Notes under the pieces: generated by a model | Databases searched by the model: none | What the model was told of the DNA's origin: nothing | Seen by the model: only the letters and a program-made list of their open reading frames with translations | Translations under genes and position numbers: made by a program | Assembly: GCF_918698115.1 (NCBI RefSeq) | Contig: NZ_CAKKLV010000001.1 | Location: forward strand, 186,001-250,000 | From: Peribacillus sp. Bi96 | GTDB lineage: Bacteria > Bacillota > Bacilli > Bacillales > DSM-1321 | Direction: 5' to 3' | DNA length: 64,000 nucleotides | Part shown: piece by piece, positions 28,173 to 37,149 of the stretch | How the letters are laid out: each line of letters opens with the position of its first letter | Numbering within the stretch: position 1 is the stretch's first letter

Positions 28173-29924
28173 TTGGGTAAAGGTAAAATTATTATCGTTG
28201 GTGGAGGTCTAGCTGGTTTAATGGCTACGATCAAAGCAGCAGAGCTGGGACAACAGGTAGATTTATTTTCTTTAGTACCTGTTAAACGCTCTCACTCAGT
28301 TTGTGCCCAAGGCGGAATCAATGGGGCAGTAAATACAAAAGGTGAAGGGGATTCTCCATATATCCACTTTGATGATACAGTTTATGGCGGAGATTTCTTA
28401 GCTAACCAACCACCGGTTAAAGCGATGTGCGAAGCAGCACCATCGATTATCCATATGTTTGACCGTATGGGCGTAATGTTCAACCGTACTCCGGAAGGTC
28501 TTCTTGATTTCCGTCGTTTCGGTGGTACTCAACATAGCCGTACAGCATTTGCTGGTGCAACAACTGGTCAGCAATTACTTTATGCATTGGACGAGCAGGT
28601 TCGTCGTTATGAAGTAGAAGGCCTTGTAACGAAATATGAAGGCTGGGAATTCCTTGGAGCTGTTATCGATGACGATCAAACAGCACGCGGTATCGTAGCA
28701 CAGAACTTGACTTCAATGGAAATCAAATCATTCCCTGGCGACGCTGTCATCATGGCGAGCGGTGGTCCTGGAATCATTTTCGGTAAATCAACTAACTCAA
28801 TGATTAATACAGGTTCAGCAGCATCCATTGTTTATCAACAAGGTGTAAATTATGCAAATGGTGAGTTCATTCAAATTCATCCAACTGCAATCCCTGGAGA
28901 TGATAAGCTTCGTCTAATGAGTGAATCTGCTCGTGGTGAAGGTGGACGTATCTGGACATATAAAGACGGAAAACCTTGGTATTTCCTTGAAGAAAAATAC
29001 CCTGCTTATGGTAACCTTGTACCTCGTGATATCGCGACTCGTGAAATCTTCGACGTATGTATGAACATGAAGCTTGGTATTAATGGAGAAAACATGGTTT
29101 ACCTGGATCTTTCTCATAAAGATCCTAAATTACTTGATATCAAACTTGGCGGAATCATTGAAATCTACGAGAAATTCATGGGTGAAGATCCTCGTAAAGT
29201 TCCAATGAAAATCTTCCCTGCCGTTCACTATTCTATGGGCGGACTTTGGGTGGATTATGACCAAATGACAAACATTAAAGGTTTATTTGCTGCAGGTGAG
29301 TGTGATTACTCTCAACATGGCGGTAACCGACTTGGTGCGAACTCACTTCTTTCTGCAATCTATGGTGGTTCAGTCGCTGGACCGAATGCCGTTAAATATA
29401 TTGAAGGCCTTGATAAAACTTCAGAATCCATTCCATCTTCATTGTATGAAGGGTACGAAAAACAACAACAGGAAAAATGGAATGATGTCATGTCTCTTGA
29501 TGGTAACGAAAATGCGTACGTCCTTCACAAAGAACTTGGTGAGTGGATGACACAGCATGTTACTGTAGTTCGTTACAATGACAAGTTGAAAGAAACGGAC
29601 AACAAGATTCTTGAGTTGATGGAACGTTACAAGAAAATTAACATCAATGACACGGCTAAATGGAGCAACCAAGGAGCTGCATTCACTAGACAGCTTCAAA
29701 ACATGATGCAATTGGCACGTGTTATCACAATTGGTGCTTTAAACCGTGACGAAAGCCGCGGAGCTCATTACAAACCTGATTTCCCAGAACGTAATGATGA
29801 TAAATTCATGAAAACGACTATGGCGACATTCAAAGGCTTGGATCAAGCACCTGAATTCCATTATGAAGATATTGATGTATCACTTATCGCACCACGTAAA
29901 CGTGATTACACTACGAAACATTAA
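28173..29924 (+). CDS. sdhA: Succinate dehydrogenase flavoprotein subunit
   Basis: Covalent-FAD subunit oxidising succinate to fumarate in complex II. The 583 aa show the dinucleotide motif IIVGGGLAGLMATIKAAELG, the FAD-linkage His in RSHSVCAQGGINGAVN, active-site region IQIHPTAIPGDDKLRLMSE, SARGEGGRIW, HYSMGGLWVD and AGECDYSQHGGNRLGANSLL. TTG 28173 is preferred (8 nt from AAGGGAG); the in-frame GTG 28164 overlaps that ribosome site. sdhB follows in 17 nt. Confidence 0.96.
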   Translation: MGKGKIIIVGGGLAGLMATIKAAELGQQVDLFSLVPVKRSHSVCAQGGINGAVNTKGEGDSPYIHFDDTVYGGDFLANQPPVKAMCEAAPSIIHMFDRMGVMFNRTPEGLLDFRRFGGTQHSRTAFAGATTGQQLLYALDEQVRRYEVEGLVTKYEGWEFLGAVIDDDQTARGIVAQNLTSMEIKSFPGDAVIMASGGPGIIFGKSTNSMINTGSAASIVYQQGVNYANGEFIQIHPTAIPGDDKLRLMSESARGEGGRIWTYKDGKPWYFLEEKYPAYGNLVPRDIATREIFDVCMNMKLGINGENMVYLDLSHKDPKLLDIKLGGIIEIYEKFMGEDPRKVPMKIFPAVHYSMGGLWVDYDQMTNIKGLFAAGECDYSQHGGNRLGANSLLSAIYGGSVAGPNAVKYIEGLDKTSESIPSSLYEGYEKQQQEKWNDVMSLDGNENAYVLHKELGEWMTQHVTVVRYNDKLKETDNKILELMERYKKININDTAKWSNQGAAFTRQLQNMMQLARVITIGALNRDESRGAHYKPDFPERNDDKFMKTTMATFKGLDQAPEFHYEDIDVSLIAPRKRDYTTKH

Positions 29925-29941
29925 AGAGGGGGAGCAAAAAA

Positions 29942-30715
29942 ATGGTTGAAACTAAATCTGAGACTAAAACAGTCCGTTTTATAATCACTCGTCAAGATAC
30001 ACCGGATTCAGCTCCTTATGATGAGGAATTTGAATTAGCGTACCGTCCGAATATGAATGTAATTTCCGCTCTAATGGAAATTCGTCGTAATCCAGTAACA
30101 GTACAAGGCAAACACACTACAGCAATCGCTTGGGACATGAACTGTCTTGAAGAAGTATGTGGTGCTTGTTCAATGGTTATCAATGGTAAACCTAGACAAT
30201 CTTGTACAGCTCTTATTGACCAATTAGAACAGCCGGTTCGTCTTGCTCCAATGCGTACTTTCCCTGTTGTTCGTGACCTTCAAGTCGACCGTAGCCGTAT
30301 GTTCGACTCATTGAAAAAGGTAAAAGCTTGGATTCCAATCGATGGTACGTACAATCTTGGACCAGGACCACGTATGCCAGAAAAGAAACGTCAATGGGCT
30401 TACGAATTATCTAAATGTATGACTTGCGGTGTTTGTTTGGAAGCTTGTCCAAACGTAAACAGCAATTCAGACTTCATGGGGCCACAACCATTATCACAAG
30501 TTCGTTTATTCAACGCACATCCAACGGGTGCAATGAATAAAGCTGAACGTTTAAATACAATCATGGGTGATGGAGGACTTGCAAACTGCGGTAACTCACA
30601 AAACTGTGTGCAATCTTGCCCTAAAGGCATTCCATTAACGACTTCGATTGCTGCGTTGAACCGTGATACTACGATCCAACAATTCCGTAACTTCTTCGGA
30701 AGCGACGAAGTTTAA
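29942..30715 (+). CDS. sdhB: Succinate dehydrogenase iron-sulfur subunit
   Basis: Electron-relay subunit of complex II, 257 aa. 2Fe-2S ligands C68, C73, C76 and C88 (CLEEVCGACSMVINGKPRQSC); then the ferredoxin motif C159-x2-C162-x2-C165-x3-C169 (CMTCGVCLEACP) and the C216/C222/C226 set (CGNSQNCVQSCPKG). RBS AGAGGGGGAGC. Ends the sdhCAB operon at a terminator 12 nt past the stop. Confidence 0.97.
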   Translation: MVETKSETKTVRFIITRQDTPDSAPYDEEFELAYRPNMNVISALMEIRRNPVTVQGKHTTAIAWDMNCLEEVCGACSMVINGKPRQSCTALIDQLEQPVRLAPMRTFPVVRDLQVDRSRMFDSLKKVKAWIPIDGTYNLGPGPRMPEKKRQWAYELSKCMTCGVCLEACPNVNSNSDFMGPQPLSQVRLFNAHPTGAMNKAERLNTIMGDGGLANCGNSQNCVQSCPKGIPLTTSIAALNRDTTIQQFRNFFGSDEV

Positions 30716-30727
30716 TAATGAACATGT

Positions 30728-30765
30728 AAGAACCTGTATCTTAGGATATGGGTTCTTCTTTTTTT
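30728..30765 (+). terminator. Terminator of sdhCAB
   Basis: AAGAACC ... GGTTCTT then CTTTTTTT. Confidence 0.85.
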
Positions 30766-31008
30766 ATCGCCTATATTAGTTCCAGACCTGAAGGATGGAA
30801 ATCGATATGATGTTCTTCATTCTAAAAATATAAGGATTGATAGGCAATAATGGATTGAAACCAGAATGATAAAATGGAGTGGATGTACCTCCACTACGCA
30901 TAGTGACTTTTAGCCTCCAAAAAATGGCGAGAATATGACATATGAACTGTTTATGAATCAAAATAAACAGATTTCAATAGAAAATCCTTTTCATATTCCT
31001 TCTTTTCT
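30766..31008. other. Gap between sdhB terminator and ysmA promoter region
   Basis: AT-rich non-coding sequence. I see no gene, repeat or structured element before the operator at 31016. Confidence 0.5.
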
Positions 31009-31015
31009 TATAAAA

Positions 31016-31033
31016 TGAGTGAATAGCCATTCA
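31016..31033 (+). promoter_or_regulatory. FadR-like operator upstream of ysmA
   Basis: TGAGTGAATAGCCATTCA matches the FadR consensus TGAATGANTANTCATTCA with two differences (positions 4 and 12). It directly follows a -10-like TATAAA (31010-31015), the same operator-over-start geometry as at fadR. Confidence 0.65.
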
Positions 31034-31055
31034 TTTCTGAAAGGGAGTGCACAAA

Positions 31056-31520
31056 TTGGGCAGAATATCATATATCGATAATATAACGGAGTGGATCAAT
31101 GATTTTTCTTTTAAACATGAGATGAAGGTCCGCTTTTCTGAAACTGATATGTTCGGGCACTTGAATAACACGATTCCTTTTACTTATTTTGAGGAAGCAA
31201 GGATCGAGTATTTCAATAGCCTGGGTTTTATGATGGATTGGACTTCGGCTGGAAGTGAAGAGATACCGGTTGTTGCCGATTTACAGTGTGATTATCTACA
31301 ACAGGTGTTTTTCAATGATCAATTGACGATCCATGTGAAAGCTGACAGTATCGGAAAATCTTCTGTCGACATCCATTACATGGGAACGAAACAAGATGGT
31401 TCAATTTGTTTAACGGGCAGGGGGACGATTGTCCAAGTCTCCAAGACCACCGGAAAGCCGGTACCTTGGACGGAAGAGATGAAGCATTGGATGTGGCAAA
31501 CCGAGGTCGAACATTCCTAA
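31056..31520 (+). CDS. ysmA: Acyl-CoA thioesterase, hot-dog fold (YsmA)
   Basis: A 154-aa 4HBT/YbgC-type thioesterase, expected to hydrolyse acyl-CoA. Family core: MKVRFSETDMFGHLNNTIPFTYFEEARIEYFNSLG with the catalytic-type Asp in ETDMFGHLNN, then VADLQCDYLQQVFFNDQLTIHV. TTG 31056 is chosen (AAGGGAG 8 nt upstream); GTG 31047 overlaps the ribosome site. The FadR-like site at 31016 suggests coordination with fatty-acid degradation. Position between sdhB and gerE equals B. subtilis ysmA. Confidence 0.87.
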   Translation: MGRISYIDNITEWINDFSFKHEMKVRFSETDMFGHLNNTIPFTYFEEARIEYFNSLGFMMDWTSAGSEEIPVVADLQCDYLQQVFFNDQLTIHVKADSIGKSSVDIHYMGTKQDGSICLTGRGTIVQVSKTTGKPVPWTEEMKHWMWQTEVEHS

Positions 31521-31551
31521 AATAATTTTCAATTAGACAAGTAAAAGAGTC

Positions 31552-31579
31552 ACTCCCTTGCCCCGCCCGACATACTATA
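31552..31579 (+). promoter_or_regulatory. Candidate sigma-K promoter of gerE
   Basis: AC (31552-31553), 17-nt spacer, CATACTATA (31571-31579), against sigma-K consensus AC-N16/17-CATANNNTA. gerE is sigma-K-dependent in B. subtilis. Confidence 0.7.
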
Positions 31580-31642
31580 TCTTGACTAAATAGACACCCA
31601 CTCCGGGTTTTATGCTGGTGAAGGCAAGGAGGGTAACATTAC

Positions 31643-31867
31643 TTGAAGGAGAACGAATTCACTCATAAGCCACTACTCACCAAAAGAGAAAAAGAAGTAT
31701 TTGAGTTACTAGTACAAGACAAAACAACAAAAGAAATCGCAGGTGAATTGTTTATTAGCGAAAAAACAGTTCGAAACCATATCTCGAATGCGATGCAGAA
31801 GCTTGGAGTCAAAGGACGTTCGCAGGCAGTCATAGAACTCCTTCGTATGGGAGAACTTAAACTTTAA
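31643..31867 (+). CDS. gerE: Spore coat transcription factor GerE
   Basis: LuxR-type HTH regulator of late mother-cell (coat and germination) genes. At 74 aa it is the exact B. subtilis length and nearly the same sequence (LLTKREKEVFELLVQDKTTK; LFISEKTVRNHISNAMQKLG); the whole protein is the DNA-binding domain without a receiver. Start TTG 31643 with AAGGAGGG 9 nt upstream. The sigma-K-like promoter places it in late sporulation. Confidence 0.97.
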   Translation: MKENEFTHKPLLTKREKEVFELLVQDKTTKEIAGELFISEKTVRNHISNAMQKLGVKGRSQAVIELLRMGELKL

Positions 31868-31921
31868 TGTGTTGACTCTTAATACGTAAGCATAATAAAT
31901 AATTTCTCACCCGTTCTATTT

Positions 31922-31984
31922 GGCAGCATATAAGGAAGTCCAAAACAATTTGGTTGTTTTGACTTCTTTAGATGCTGCTTATTT
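31922..31984 (+). terminator. Imperfect long hairpin after gerE
   Basis: GCAGCAT...GAAGTC...AAAACAA pairs with TTGTTTT...GACTTC...ATGCTGC, then TTATTTTAG. Probable terminator. Confidence 0.55.
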
Positions 31985-32092
31985 TAGTGAAGGGGATTTC
32001 ATTATGGATTTCCAACAATCAATCTTGAAATTCATTTCACTTTCATCCAAAATGGTAGTATGATAAGTTTCATGAAGTGGGGAGCGGAGTCA

Positions 32093-32536
32093 ATGGATGA
32101 AGAGAATCAGGTTGCTTATGTAGCCGAAATCGAGAAGGAATTGCGCTATGTATCGACATGGCTTAAGCAAAGGGGAAGAGAAATACTCCATGATTATAAA
32201 ATTACCATCCCTCAATTCGTGGCTTTGCAATGGCTTTTTGAATCGGGCGACATGACGATTGGCGAATTGTCCACGAAGATGTTTCTCGCCTTCAGCACAA
32301 CGACGGAACTGATTGACCGCATGGAGAAACATCAGCTTGTTTTGCGTGTCAAAGATGAAAAGGACCGGCGTGTCGTTCGTATCCACCTTCTGGAGGAAGG
32401 TGAAAGGATTATCGAAGAAGTGATTAATAAAAGGCAGCAGTACTTGTGTGGCGTGCTAGCCAATTTTAATGATACTGACATCGTTTCCCTTCAACGAATT
32501 CTAGCAAAACTACATCAAGAAATGAAAGAAAAATGA
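32093..32536 (+). CDS. ysmB: MarR-family regulator YsmB
   Basis: A 147-aa winged-helix MarR-type DNA-binding protein ([55 protein letters not shown] as the beta wing). ATG 32093 follows GGAGCGGAG; the longer frame from 32060 lacks a good ribosome site. Targets unknown. racE starts 11 nt after its stop, so the two are probably one transcript, as in B. subtilis. Confidence 0.88.
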   Translation: MDEENQVAYVAEIEKELRYVSTWLKQRGREILHDYKITIPQFVALQWLFESGDMTIGELSTKMFLAFSTTTELIDRMEKHQLVLRVKDEKDRRVVRIHLLEEGERIIEEVINKRQQYLCGVLANFNDTDIVSLQRILAKLHQEMKEK

Positions 32537-32546
32537 GGCGAGTTTT

Positions 32547-33350
32547 TTGAAACAACCAATAGGAATCATTGATTCAGGCGTAGGCGGCTTGACTGTAGCT
32601 AAAGAGGTCATGCGTCAACTGCCAAATGAAAATATAATTTACTTAGGTGATACTGCAAGATGCCCTTATGGGCCAAGGTCCAAAAAGGATGTCCAAACCT
32701 TCACATGGCAAATGACGAGGTTCTTGATGAAGAAGGATATTAAGATGCTGATCATTGCTTGCAATACGGCGACTGCAGCGGTACTGGATGAAATCAGGGC
32801 CATACTTCCGATCCCTGTATTGGGTGTCATTCACCCTGGTGCAAGGGCGGCATTGAAAGTTTCAAATTCCTTACATATTGGTGTTATTGGTACGGAGGGG
32901 ACGGTGAAAAGCAAAGCATATGACGACGCGCTGTTCTCCATCAATTCCGATGTGAAAGTTGATAGTTTAGCATGCCCGAAATTCGTTCCGATCGTAGAAA
33001 GCGGCGAATTTCAAGGGGGGATTGTAAATAGGGTCGTGGCACAAACCTTGAACCCGTTAAAGAAAACGAAAATCGATACTTTGATTCTTGGCTGTACCCA
33101 TTATCCACTGTTGGGACCAGTAATCTCATCCTATATGGGGGATGGAGTACAAGTCATATCCTCTGGGGAAGAGACGGCCCGTGAGGCAAGTGTCATTTTG
33201 GATTACTATAAATTAATCAATAAAAGCAAGCTCCGTCCAGTTCATCGCTTTTATACAACAGGTTCAAGAGATATGTTTGGTTCAATCGCATCGAGCTGGC
33301 TCGGTATTCATATTAATACAATCGAAACCATTAAAATTGACCACTTCTAA
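32547..33350 (+). CDS. racE: Glutamate racemase
   Basis: Interconverts L- and D-glutamate for peptidoglycan. The 267 aa carry both catalytic cysteines, C72 in [11 protein letters not shown] and C183 in [11 protein letters not shown], plus D9 and S10 in IIDSGVGG. Start TTG 32547 with GAGGCGAG upstream; it reads [20 protein letters not shown], the family N-terminus. Full length. Linked to ysmB, ending at paired hairpins. Confidence 0.96.
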   Translation: MKQPIGIIDSGVGGLTVAKEVMRQLPNENIIYLGDTARCPYGPRSKKDVQTFTWQMTRFLMKKDIKMLIIACNTATAAVLDEIRAILPIPVLGVIHPGARAALKVSNSLHIGVIGTEGTVKSKAYDDALFSINSDVKVDSLACPKFVPIVESGEFQGGIVNRVVAQTLNPLKKTKIDTLILGCTHYPLLGPVISSYMGDGVQVISSGEETAREASVILDYYKLINKSKLRPVHRFYTTGSRDMFGSIASSWLGIHINTIETIKIDHF

Positions 33351-33370
33351 AGCTTCCATTTGGAAGCTTT
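33349..33370 (+). terminator. Hairpin after racE
   Basis: AAAGCTTCC-ATTT-GGAAGCTTT starts at the racE stop. It is backed up by the repeat hairpin with T8 at 33375-33420. Confidence 0.6.
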
Positions 33371-33374
33371 CAAA

Positions 33375-33447
33375 CTGTAGACAAACTCGATAGAAATCGA
33401 GTTTGTCTACAGTTTTTTTTATGGCTTTTACAATTTGAACGTTGATT
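33375..33447 (+). repeat. Dispersed intergenic repeat, copy 2
   Basis: Perfect inverted repeat CTGTAGACAAACTCGAT / ATCGAGTTTGTCTACAG (33375-33412) followed by T8, then ATGGCTTTTACAATTTGAAC, closely matching the copy at 3471. Here the hairpin plus T-run makes a strong terminator for racE. The GC-rich tail of copy 1 is missing. Confidence 0.75.
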
Positions 33448-33621
33448 GGGGAATGAGATTCGATTGTTTCAAGCGGAAAGTCCCGAAATCCCATTAAAGC
33501 TGAAAAACATCCAGCAGTACAGGTGAATTGCCCAGCTCCATTATGAGAGAGAAAAATAATTGGTCTATTTTCCCTTAGGGCTCGTATAAATAGGAGTACA
33601 AACTGTCCTAGGAGTGATTTT

Positions 33622-34695
33622 ATGTCCAATAAATCAAAAGTAACTATGGTTGTGACCATTCTGGCATCTTCTATTTGGCTTTCGGGCTGCGGATTATTTG
33701 GCGGTGAAGAGAAAAAGGAAATTGATCCACCAAAAGATGTTTCATTAGTCGAGGATGAATCATCATTAAAAGAGACGAATGGTGAAGAACAGCCGGCAAC
33801 AGATGGAGAAAAAGGCGCTGTTGAGTCAAAAACAGTAAAGACGGAGTTATACTTAATTGATAAAAGTGGGTATGTCGTTCCACAGACTTTGGAACTTCCG
33901 AAATCTGAAGCCGTCGCTAAACAGGCGCTTGATTACCTTGTCGATAACGGGCCTGTCACCGATAAACTTCCCAACGGGTTCAGGGCAGTCATTCCTGCCG
34001 ATACCCAAATAAGCGTGAACATTAAAGAAGGGGTGGCTGTGGCGGACTTTTCACCAGAGTTCAAAAACTATCAAAAAGAAGATGAACTTAAAATCCTTCA
34101 AGCCATTACATGGACCCTGACACAATTCGACTCAGTCGATAAAATCAAAATGAGAATAAATGGGGAAGATATTTCCGAAATGCCGGTCAATGGCACACCG
34201 ATTGATGAGAATATTTCAAGGTCTTCAGGAATCAATATCGATACGAGTGACGTGGTTGACATCTCCAATTCCAAAGCCCTGACTGTTTATTATGTAGGCG
34301 GTGACGAGGAGTACACCTATTATGTGCCGGTAACACGGAGGATCAGTGAAACGGTGTCTGATAATGTCACAGCGGTCATTCAGGAATTGACGAAGAGTCC
34401 TTCGGGTTCGAACTTACAGACAGGATTCATGAGTGATGTAGCATTACTTGACCAGCCTAAAGTGGCGGAAGGTAAGGTCAGTCTCAATTTTAACGAAAAT
34501 ATCCTTGGCAGTTTCAAAGAGAAAAAGGTGTCACAAGAAGTCCTGGATGCCTTGGTCCTTTCTTTAACGGAACAGAAAGGAATTGAAAGCGTTGAAGTAC
34601 AAGTACAGGGCAGCGCAGATATTCTTAATGAAGAAGGCAAGAAATTATCAGAGCCTGTGGTCCGTCCAGAAAAAGTCAACACAGGTAGTTTTTAA
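33622..34695 (+). CDS. gerM: Germination/sporulation lipoprotein GerM
   Basis: A 357-aa lipoprotein required for proper sporulation and germination; in B. subtilis it supports the engulfment channel between mother cell and forespore. Signal peptide residues 1-22 with lipobox LSGC (acylated C23), a Glu/Lys-rich linker (about 30-75), and two GerMN domains (about 75-200 and 215-340; TELYLIDKSGYVVPQTLELP and LTVYYVGGDEEYTYYVPVTR). RBS CTAGGAGTGATTTT. In B. subtilis rph follows; here only its remains do. Confidence 0.93.
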   Translation: MSNKSKVTMVVTILASSIWLSGCGLFGGEEKKEIDPPKDVSLVEDESSLKETNGEEQPATDGEKGAVESKTVKTELYLIDKSGYVVPQTLELPKSEAVAKQALDYLVDNGPVTDKLPNGFRAVIPADTQISVNIKEGVAVADFSPEFKNYQKEDELKILQAITWTLTQFDSVDKIKMRINGEDISEMPVNGTPIDENISRSSGINIDTSDVVDISNSKALTVYYVGGDEEYTYYVPVTRRISETVSDNVTAVIQELTKSPSGSNLQTGFMSDVALLDQPKVAEGKVSLNFNENILGSFKEKKVSQEVLDALVLSLTEQKGIESVEVQVQGSADILNEEGKKLSEPVVRPEKVNTGSF

Positions 34696-34699
34696 AGGA

Positions 34700-35106
34700 A
34701 TTTTTAATCCTATAGATGTCATAAGGAGGCAGCCAACCGCTGTCTCTTATTCGTTTGTACAGCAGTGTGGATGTCGTTCCTTTCTGGGGGGGAATCAGTA
34801 TTCGATGCTCCTTGCAGGCAAAGCGGACATTAAGGGAATCCTCAATAGGGAAATTATAGGACGTGCGATGGAAATACAGTGGCCATAAGTATCGGGATTA
34901 TTGAACAAGCCAGATTTGTGTTAGACTTAAATTACCTGAAAGATTCAGCAGCCCTGGTGGATATGATTATCACCAAGTCAGGAAGCAGCGAATCCGTCGA
35001 ATTGCAGGGCACTGGGGAAGAAGCCGACATGTACATACAGGAAATGCTTTCTATAGCGTAAGAAGGGCTTCATACCTTATTTGAGGTGCAAAAAGAAGCT
35101 TTTGGG
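34700..35106 (+). pseudogene. rph: Decayed rph (RNase PH)
   Basis: RNase PH trims tRNA 3' ends; this copy cannot. Translation in three frames recovers RNase PH pieces in order: VSYSFVQQCGCRSF (34742 on, cf. VICSATVEERVPPF), QYSMLLAGKA, TLRESSIGK in a second frame, IIGRAMEIQ, then after a large central deletion ISIGIIEQARFVLDLNYLKD, the VELQGTGEEA block (to about 35060), and FEVQKEAFG in another frame. About 400 nt remain of some 740, with no usable start. The location between gerM and rdgB is exactly where B. subtilis has rph. Confidence 0.85.
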
Positions 35107-35143
35107 TCCATAGCCGATAAAATACAAAAGGGTGAAACGAAGA

Positions 35144-35755
35144 ATGAAGACAGTAATTATTGCAACGAAAAATAAAGGAAAAGCCAAGGAATTCGAAAGC
35201 TTGTTCTCTGCTAAGGGATATGAAGTCAAAACGCTTCTCGATGTACCGGATGCACCGGATGTGGAGGAAACAGGAACAACTTTTGAAGCGAATGCAATCT
35301 TGAAAGCAGAGGCCATCGCCCATCAGCTAGGACACTTTGTCATTGCGGATGATTCCGGATTGATCGTAGATGCATTGGAGGGCCGTCCAGGCGTATATTC
35401 TGCGCGCTATGCCGGAGAGTCTAAGAGTGATGAAGCAAACACGGAAAAAGTCCTCCGGGAACTGGAAGGCGTGCCAAAAGAGGCTAGAACGGCGAGATTT
35501 TATTGCGCCTTGGCACTAGCGTCACCCAACCAGGGAACGATTACCGTATCGGGAACGATGGAAGGTTTGATTACAGAACAGCCTTCAGGAACGAATGGAT
35601 TTGGTTATGATCCCATCTTTTTTGTTGAGGAACAGGGCAAAACAAACGCCGAATTGACAAAAGAGGAAAAAAACAAAATCAGCCACCGTGCCAACGCATT
35701 GAGGGCTCTAGATGAAAAACTTGATCTATTTCTAAAAAGGGAAGAAGGAATGTGA
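35144..35755 (+). CDS. rdgB: XTP/dITP diphosphatase (RdgB/HAM1 family)
   Basis: Hydrolyses non-canonical purine triphosphates to keep them out of DNA and RNA. The 203 aa include the family start [19 protein letters not shown], metal-site [31 protein letters not shown] and the C-terminal [17 protein letters not shown] 35144 is preferred to GTG 35132, which overlaps the ribosome site AAGGGTGA. It overlaps the start of ysnB and lies straight after the rph remnant. Confidence 0.93.
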   Translation: MKTVIIATKNKGKAKEFESLFSAKGYEVKTLLDVPDAPDVEETGTTFEANAILKAEAIAHQLGHFVIADDSGLIVDALEGRPGVYSARYAGESKSDEANTEKVLRELEGVPKEARTARFYCALALASPNQGTITVSGTMEGLITEQPSGTNGFGYDPIFFVEEQGKTNAELTKEEKNKISHRANALRALDEKLDLFLKREEGM

Positions 35756-35757
35756 CG

Positions 35758-36270
35758 ATGAAAGTGCTAATAATGAGTGACAGTCACGGCTTAACTCATG
35801 AAATCAGCATGATTACAGACCGTCATAAACAAGAGGTTGCTGCCATGATTCATTGCGGTGATTCAGAGTTGGAAAAAAATGACCCTCACATGTCGGAGTT
35901 CTTAGCCGTTCGTGGGAATTGTGACTATGATTCGGCATATCCGAATGATATTGTGGAGAGTATCGCAGGCAAGCGTTTCTTCCTTACGCATGGACACCTC
36001 TATAACATAAATATGACGCTGATGAACCTATCCTATAAAAGTGAAGAGACAGGGGCGGATATTATTTGCTTTGGTCATTCCCACGCTGCAGGTTCAGAAT
36101 GGATTGACGGCAAGCTCTTCATCAACCCGGGAAGCATACGTCAGCCGCGTGGACGAAAAGAGAAAACCTATGCCATTTTGGATATCGGAAATGACCAACT
36201 TGAAATCATCTTCTATGACCTTGAAGGAAAAATCGTTGAGGAACTAAGAAATGCTTATCAAATGGAATGA
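35758..36270 (+). CDS. ysnB: YfcE/MJ0936-type metallophosphoesterase YsnB
   Basis: A 170-aa calcineurin-like phosphodiesterase with all metal motifs: MSDSHG, IHCGDSE, VRGNCD, LTHGHLYN and CFGHSH. Substrate unknown for Bacillus YsnB. ATG 35758 lies 2 nt past the rdgB stop; an in-frame GTG at 35752 overlaps it. Shares the rdgB transcript and ends at a terminator. Confidence 0.9.
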   Translation: MKVLIMSDSHGLTHEISMITDRHKQEVAAMIHCGDSELEKNDPHMSEFLAVRGNCDYDSAYPNDIVESIAGKRFFLTHGHLYNINMTLMNLSYKSEETGADIICFGHSHAAGSEWIDGKLFINPGSIRQPRGRKEKTYAILDIGNDQLEIIFYDLEGKIVEELRNAYQME

Positions 36271-36284
36271 CTTCATGTATTATG

Positions 36285-36316
36285 AACAGGAAGCGTTTTT
36301 ACCCGCTTCCTGTTTC
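36285..36316 (+). terminator. Terminator after ysnB
   Basis: AACAGGAAGCG-TTTTTACC-CGCTTCCTGTT then TCAT; short T-run on this strand. Confidence 0.65.
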
Positions 36317-36348
36317 ATAAAAAAGAAAAAACTTTTTATGAAAAACCG

Positions 36349-36377
36349 TTGACTTTCTTTTGATATCCTACTATAAT
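36349..36377 (+). promoter_or_regulatory. Strong sigma-A promoter of the first tRNA-Arg
   Basis: TTGACT, 17-nt spacer, TATAAT; about 60 nt before the tRNA. Confidence 0.85.
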
Positions 36378-36441
36378 AAGAAGTGTCCTAAGGGAACAGT
36401 TAAGGTAATACATAAGTTTTACCGCAACTTATATCATAAAC

Positions 36442-36515
<74 letters not shown>

Positions 36516-36925
36516 CTAACAAAGTGGCTTTAAAGCCCGATGCGAAAACCTTCTATATCGTTTAGTGAAACGGTCAGTATAACGGTCATGTAAGAAATTA
36601 CACCGTATATCGATTTATCCACCTAACGATATAGGAGGTTTTTTCGTATGACCAAAAGAAAAGGCTTATTAGATGTTGAAGTAGAAATAAGTTATAAATG
36701 ATAACTTCGAATTGTTCGATAAAGTGTATTCTCCATTTTTTACTGCAAACTTCATTCAAATACCATGATAAATATTGTATGAATGGTAGGGGTGTTCTAA
36801 AACTCTTCAATATTTAATATTACTAGTATTGCAATGAGTATTATACTAAGTTATAATAAAGAGCACGATTACGGTCTAAGTACGAAAAGTGACCGCTATA
36901 CTGAACTGAAGAAAAACAGCGATAT
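36516..36925. other. Spacer between the two tRNA-Arg genes
   Basis: 410 nt without a recognisable gene. It holds a hairpin with CGTATATCG / CGATATAGG arms and a T-run (about 36604-36645), plausibly the terminator of tRNA copy 1. An 18-codon ORF at 36648-36701 (MTKRKG...) with AGGAGG 8 nt upstream looks like the stub of a lost gene. The -10 of the second tRNA promoter is near the right end. The opposite-strand ORF at 36598-36810 lacks family signatures. Confidence 0.5.
36829..36857 (+). promoter_or_regulatory. Sigma-A promoter of the second tRNA-Arg
   Basis: TTGCAA (36829-36834), 17-nt spacer, TATAAT (36852-36857). Different sequence from the first copy's promoter. Confidence 0.7.
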
Positions 36926-36999
<74 letters not shown>

Positions 37000-37008
37000 C
37001 TAACTTAA

Positions 37009-37044
37009 AAAAGCCAAAACCTTTAAAGGGTTTTGGCTTTTTTC
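37009..37044 (+). terminator. Terminator of tRNA copy 2
   Basis: AAAAGCCAAAACC-TTTAAA-GGGTTTTGGCTTTT with T-run. Confidence 0.9.
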
Positions 37045-37149
37045 TTTTTTGTTTTACGGATAATATGCGGCAAGAAGTTTTTTATTTCTTATTATCGCAG
37101 GTAGATTATCTTTTATGTCGAATTTGTATATAAATAAGGAGTTGTTTAG

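Noticed and set aside
34583-35061. Two short genes at 34583 and 34879
   Set aside because: Both are frame fragments of the rph remnant.
36598-36810. 70-codon reverse ORF between the tRNA genes
   Set aside because: No recognisable family or ribosome site; could be chance in AT-rich DNA. It was considered as an integrase stub but shows no catalytic motif.
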